DNA of 17,685 bases, taken from an uncultured Collinsella sp. (lineage in GTDB: Bacteria > Actinomycetota > Coriobacteriia > Coriobacteriales > Coriobacteriaceae). This document shows positions 14,230 to 17,685 of this stretch, in pieces. Under the pieces are notes generated by a model. It saw only the letters and a list, made by a program, of their open reading frames with translations. It did no database searches and was not told the DNA's origin. Both the position numbers and the translations under genes were made by a program. The first letter of the stretch is position 1. Each line of letters opens with the position of its first letter. The stretch spans positions 1 to 17,685 of the forward strand of contig CABSNF010000045.1 in the NCBI GenBank assembly GCA_902478995.1, written 5' to 3'.

Positions 14230-14284
14230 AGTATATCGCCTACCTAAACCAGTCATCCCAAAATGACTAGCTTGCGGCTATACT
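14230..14284. promoter_or_regulatory. Putative divergent coaX/OPT promoter pair with central palindrome
   Basis: Two -10-like TATACT boxes face away from each other: 14230-14235 read on the minus strand towards coaX, and 14279-14284 on the plus strand towards the OPT gene. Between them AGTCAT-CCCAAA-ATGACT (14251-14268) is a perfect 6-bp inverted repeat with a 6-bp spacer. It covers the -35 position of both boxes, where no consensus -35 is seen. A regulator binding there could act on both genes. This is inference from spacing and symmetry. Confidence 0.35.
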
Positions 14285-14331
14285 GGTGCGCGGTCGTGCG
14301 CGAGCTCACGCGGCGGCCCTTGGTAACCCGA

Positions 14332-14370
14332 CTTCCCGCGCCGTATCCGTAGCGGCGCTCCCGGGGGAAG
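14332..14370 (+). promoter_or_regulatory. Structured 5' leader of the OPT transporter
   Basis: CTTCCC (14332-14337) pairs with GGGAAG (14365-14370) and encloses GCGCCG (14338-14343) paired with CGGCGC (14353-14358), giving a nested stem. It ends 11 nt before the Shine-Dalgarno AAAGGAG (14382-14388). No T-tract follows, so it is not an attenuator of the simple kind. It matches no riboswitch class I recognise. Confidence 0.3.
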
Positions 14371-14394
14371 CGGATATACGCAAAGGAGTTCTAT

Positions 14395-16098
14395 ATGAGC
14401 AATCCCTCGAACCGCACCTCGATGCGCGGTCAACTCACGCTGCGCGGCGTCGTCATCGGCGTTCTTGGCTGCGTGATCATCACGGCAAGCTCGGCCTACA
14501 CGGCCCTCAAGATGGGCGCCCTCCCCTGGCCAATCATCTTCGCTGCCGTCATTTCGCTGTTCTTCCTGAAGCTCATGGGCAACGCCAGCCTCAACGAGGC
14601 CAACGTCACCCACACCATCATGTCTGCAGGCGCCATGGTCGCCGGCGGTCTGGCGTTTACCATCCCGGGCGCCTGGATGCTGGGCTATGCCGACCAGATC
14701 AGCTGGCTCGACATGCTTATCGTGGCACTCGCCGGCACCATCTTGGGCCTTCTGGCGACAGCGCTCATCCACCGTCACTTTATCGTGGACGCCGCGCTGG
14801 AGTTCCCCACCGGCAACGCCGCAGCTCAGACCCTACGAGCCACCGAGGCCGGCGGCAAGACCGGCAAGCAGCTCTTTGGCTCCATGGCCATCGCAGGCAT
14901 CTACAGCGTGCTTCGCGACGCTCTGGGCGTGGTGCCCAGCATGCTTTGCACGCTCAATATCCCCGGCGTGACCTTTGCCATCTACAACTCGCCTATGCTG
15001 CTGTCCATCGGCTTCCTCGTGGGCTTCGCCCCCGTCGCCTTCTGGTTTGCCGGCGCGCTGCTGGGCAACTTTGGCATCATCGTCGGCGGCACCGCTGCCG
15101 GCCTGTTCGATGTTGTGACCGCGCAGGGTATCGTCAAGTCCCTCGGTATGGGTCTTATGATGGGCTTTGGCGTCGCCGTCGTCCTCAAGGACATCCTGCC
15201 GCAGGTCGCCGGTATCGTCCGCGGTCTTGCCGCCGACAGCTCCACCGACACCGACGAGCAGTCGCTCATCTCAGGCTCGCTTAAGCTCGACGCCGGCATT
15301 ATCGGCCTGGGCACCGCAGCCATCGCCGTGATCGTTGCCATCGCGCTCGACCTCGGCCCTGTTCCGGCCGTCATCGTCACGCTATTCACCTTTGTCACCA
15401 CCATTATGAGCGCGCAGAGCTGCGGCCAGACGGGTATCGACCCCATGGAGATCTTTGGCCTCATCGTCATGCTCATCGTGGCAGCCTTCGCGCAGCTCGC
15501 ACAGGTCAAGCTGTTCTTTATCGCCGGCATCGTAGCCGTGGCGTGCGGCCTTGCGGGCGACGTCATGAACGACTTTAAGGCCGGCGCCGTACTGGGCACC
15601 AACCCGCGCGCACAGTGGATCGGCCAGGCCATCGGCGGCATCGTGGGCGCCTTGGTCGCCGCCGCCGTCATGGTCGCGCTCGTCACCGCCTATGGTCCGG
15701 ACGCCTTCGGTCCCGACAAGAGCTTCGTTGCCGCACAGGCAAGCGTGGTCGCCACCATGGTCTCGGGCATCCCGAGCGTGCCGTGGTTTGCGGGCGGCTT
15801 TATCGCCGGCATCATCATGTACTGGCTCGGCATTCCGGCCATGATGATCGGCCTGGGTGTGTACCTACCGTTCTACATGTCGCTCACGGCTTTCCTGGGC
15901 TCCTGCGTCAAGCTCGCCTACGACAAGTGGGCCGCTCACCGCGACGCCACCGCCGGTCTTTCGGACGAGGAAAAGGCCGCCAAGGACGCCGCCTTCCAGG
16001 AGCAGGGCCTGGTCGTCGCCAGCGGTCTGCTGGGCGGTGAGTCCATCGTCGGCGTTATCCTGGCGTTTGTCTCCGTGGGCCTGAGCCTGCTGGGCTAA
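14395..16098 (+). CDS. OPT family oligopeptide transporter
   Basis: A 567-residue polytopic membrane protein with about 14 transmembrane helices and short loops, matching the bacterial OPT (oligopeptide/YSL) superfamily of proton-coupled uptake carriers. Family-like segments include LTLRGVVIGVLGCVIITASSA near the N-terminus, YTALKMGALPWPI, the NEANVTHTIMSAGAMVAGG region, LEFPTGNAAAQTLRA, the FGVAVVLKDILPQ region and an internal acidic loop (DSSTDTDEQS) between the two halves. Late segments VAAQASVVATMVSGIPSVPW and MIGLGVYLPFYMSLTAFLGS also fit. AAAGGAG lies 6 nt upstream of the ATG at 14395. It stands alone, divergent from coaX, followed by a palindrome and a strong terminator. The substrate could be peptides or a metal chelate; sequence does not decide. 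Confidence 0.93.
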   Translation: MSNPSNRTSMRGQLTLRGVVIGVLGCVIITASSAYTALKMGALPWPIIFAAVISLFFLKLMGNASLNEANVTHTIMSAGAMVAGGLAFTIPGAWMLGYADQISWLDMLIVALAGTILGLLATALIHRHFIVDAALEFPTGNAAAQTLRATEAGGKTGKQLFGSMAIAGIYSVLRDALGVVPSMLCTLNIPGVTFAIYNSPMLLSIGFLVGFAPVAFWFAGALLGNFGIIVGGTAAGLFDVVTAQGIVKSLGMGLMMGFGVAVVLKDILPQVAGIVRGLAADSSTDTDEQSLISGSLKLDAGIIGLGTAAIAVIVAIALDLGPVPAVIVTLFTFVTTIMSAQSCGQTGIDPMEIFGLIVMLIVAAFAQLAQVKLFFIAGIVAVACGLAGDVMNDFKAGAVLGTNPRAQWIGQAIGGIVGALVAAAVMVALVTAYGPDAFGPDKSFVAAQASVVATMVSGIPSVPWFAGGFIAGIIMYWLGIPAMMIGLGVYLPFYMSLTAFLGSCVKLAYDKWAAHRDATAGLSDEEKAAKDAAFQEQGLVVASGLLGGESIVGVILAFVSVGLSLLG

Positions 16099-16116
16099 GT
16101 CGAGCGGCCGCTCGAC
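16099..16116. repeat. Perfect 18-bp palindrome directly after the OPT stop
   Basis: GTCGAGCGG and CCGCTCGAC form an exact palindrome with no spacer, beginning at the base after the TAA stop. It precedes the real terminator by 23 bp. It may be an extra 3'-end hairpin protecting the mRNA or a protein-binding site. Confidence 0.5.
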
Positions 16117-16139
16117 AGCGACCATATTGCCTACGGCTT

Positions 16140-16179
16140 GCCCGGTCGGTAGCTTTCGCGGTTGCCGACCGGGCTTTTT
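16140..16179 (+). terminator. Intrinsic terminator of the OPT gene
   Basis: GCCCGGTCGG (16140-16149) pairs perfectly with CCGACCGGGC (16165-16174), followed by TTTTT (16175-16179). This is a classical rho-independent terminator on the plus strand. Confidence 0.92.
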
Positions 16180-16185
16180 GATATC

Positions 16186-16232
16186 GAAACAAAGAAAGGC
16201 CGGCGCGCTGCGTTTAACAGCGCACCGGCCTT
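16186..16232 (-). terminator. Intrinsic terminator of the surface-protein gene
   Basis: AAGGCCGG/CCGGCCTT with inner CGCTG-type pairing around TTTAA forms a long stem at 16196-16232. On the minus strand TCTTTGTTTC follows. It lies 67 bp past the stop codon of the coiled-coil surface protein and back to back with the OPT terminator. Confidence 0.85.
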
Positions 16233-16299
16233 ATCGGTTAAGCTATCGAAGCGTTCCCGCTATGAACCGAAGTTCGTTGCAGAAACTACGCTCGAAACG

Positions 16300-17656
16300 C
16301 TACATCTGCTTGCGACGACGATCGCTCAGCGTCACACCAGCGGCCACGAGGGTGATACCGCCGATGACGAACACCTCACCTGCAAGTGCGGAGTCATCGC
16401 CAGTCTGGGCGAGCTTGTCCGACGCAGCCTTCTGTTTGCCCGCGGGAGCCTTTGCAGCTGCCTGCGTGACCTGGGGCTTTGCCTGCGGCTTGGTCTGCGG
16501 CTCGGCCTTGGGGTGGTACTTATCGTACTCGGCCTGTGCGGCAGCCAGAGCGTCCTTGGCATCGCCAAATTCGGCCAGCGCGGCGGCATAGACGCCGTTG
16601 GCATCAGACAGCTTGGCGTCGGCATCGGCAGCCGCCTGCTTGAGACCCGCCTCGGCGTCGACGGCAGCCTTATAGCGCGCGTAGGCAGCATTGAGCTTGC
16701 GCAGCTGGTTCTTGGGCGTCCAGCCCGCATTGAACTTCGTGGTGCCGGCAGCGAGAGAGGCCTTATCATCAACGTTTTCGAGGTCTGCCTTGAGCTCCTC
16801 GATGGCCGCGAGCTCGGCCTTGGCCTTGACGATCTCGAGATTCGCATCGACTACTGCTTCGTTTGCTGCGTCGAGCTGCTTTTGGGCCTCGCCAACGCCG
16901 GCGTCGGCGACATCATAAGCTGCCTGGGCGTCGTCAACAGCCTTCTGGGCCACGACGTAGCGCTGGAATGCCTCGTTCGCCGCGTCGAGCGCGGTCTGCG
17001 CAGTCGCGGCCATGCCCTGGGCGTCGGACAGAGCCTGCTGCTTGTTGGAGACCTCCTGCAGAGCATTTGCGAGAATCGTTGCGGCAGCGGTCTGTGCAGC
17101 CTGGGCACGCTCCACCTCGGCCTGAGCGGCGGCGTCGACCTTCGTGGCGTCATCGAGCGCACTCTTTTTGCTTTCAAGATCCGCCCTTGCGGCCTCGCGC
17201 TTGGCGGTGAGGTCCTTGACCGAAGCGGTAGCATCGTCATAGGCCTTTTTGGCCTTTTCGGACTTCGCCTGGGCGTCATCGCGAGCAGCCTGCGCCTCGG
17301 TCTTGCGGACAGCGGCCTCCTGCGCCTTCTTCTGGCATTCGGAGAGCTTTGCGTTGGCGGCGTCGAGTGCGGACTTGGCAGCGGCAGCCTCGCTCTTGGC
17401 GGCATCAAGGTTCGCCTTCGGCGTCGCGATGTCAATACGCTTCAAATTTGCATCGGCCGCGTCATAGGCGGTCTTGGCCGCAGCGGTAGCAGACTTCGCC
17501 TTCTCGTACTCGCCCTTGGCGGTGTTCGCGTTCGTGTCGGCCGCGGTGAGGGCATCCTGCGCAGCGGTTTGCTTGCTCGTAGCGGCTTGATACGATGTAT
17601 CGGCAGCGGCGGAAGCCCGTTTTGCCTCGGCAAGCTTATTCTGAAGCTGCTTCAGC
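16300..17656 (-). CDS. Coiled-coil cell-surface protein with LAQTG sorting signal (5' partial)
   Basis: This is the C-terminal ~451 genomic residues of a longer surface protein; the N-terminus and any signal peptide lie beyond the contig end. Most of it is Ala/Lys/Glu/Asp-rich sequence with heptad-like spacing (units such as AAKSALDAANAKL, DDAQAAYDVADAG), expected to form long coiled coils. A less repetitive stretch with AGWTPKNQLRKLNAAYARYK interrupts it about two thirds of the way. Then a Pro/Lys/Gln linker (AEPQTKPQAKPQ) leads to LAQTGDD, a hydrophobic helix (VFVIGGITLVAAGVTL) and the basic end DRRRKQM, a sortase cell-wall anchoring signal. LAxTG signals are typical substrates of class E sortases in actinobacteria. 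No sortase gene is in the window. Ligand and function are unknown. The ten residues MGSEMCIRDR that appear before the genomic part come from adapter sequence. Confidence 0.88.
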
Positions 17657-17685
17657 CTGTCTCTTATACACATCTCCGAGCCCAC
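17657..17685 (-). other. Nextera read-2 transposase adapter (artefact)
   Basis: Bases 17657-17675 are the Tn5 mosaic end (CTGTCTCTTATACACATCT), and the rest, CCGAGCCCAC, matches the start of the Nextera read-2 adapter arm read inward. This is library sequence. It creates a false GTG start and ten false residues on the surface-protein gene. Confidence 0.98.

Overview
This is a high-GC bacterial contig (I estimate around 60% G+C) of ordinary chromosomal character. Protein style, GC-rich codon use, GTG starts and a LAxTG-type sorting signal suggest a Gram-positive actinobacterium. My best guess is class Coriobacteriia, Collinsella-like; this is an inference from recall and was not checked by any search. 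Both ends carry Illumina Nextera transposase adapter sequence (1-33 and 17657-17685), so only about 34-17656 is genomic.

Layout, left to right. A gene-free stretch of almost 290 bases (34-319) holds two inverted repeats, one a 67-nt near-perfect hairpin. Two divergent metal-dependent hydrolases follow: a YtcJ-like amidohydrolase on the minus strand and an M20 amidohydrolase/peptidase on the plus strand. A perfect 36-bp palindrome, probably a bidirectional terminator, closes the M20 gene. A long minus-strand run then reads from right to left: type III pantothenate kinase (coaX), dCMP deaminase, NifU/Nfu-type Fe-S scaffold, prolipoprotein diacylglyceryl transferase (lgt), a large DUF6020-like polytopic membrane protein, YebC/TACO1, the envelope-stress triad AmaP, DUF2273 and Asp23/Gls24, a YitT-family membrane protein, and a zinc-ribbon multi-pass membrane protein with an acidic Pro/Glu/Ala tail. 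An OPT-family transporter runs on the plus strand, divergent from coaX. It converges on the 3' part of a coiled-coil surface protein (minus) ending in a LAQTG sortase signal; this last gene is cut by the contig end.

Most genes are housekeeping functions: CoA synthesis, dUMP supply, Fe-S assembly, lipoprotein maturation and translation or transcription regulation. The only clear multi-gene module is AmaP-DUF2273-Asp23, where the first two genes overlap by 8 bases. I see no CRISPR array, phage gene, transposase, tRNA or rRNA, and no convincing new defence or biosynthetic system. The most interesting material is between genes: several short palindromic elements, two of them copies of one dispersed repeat, sit against or on stop codons. 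There is also a palindrome centred between possible coaX and OPT promoters. Several proteins carry unusual low-complexity extensions.
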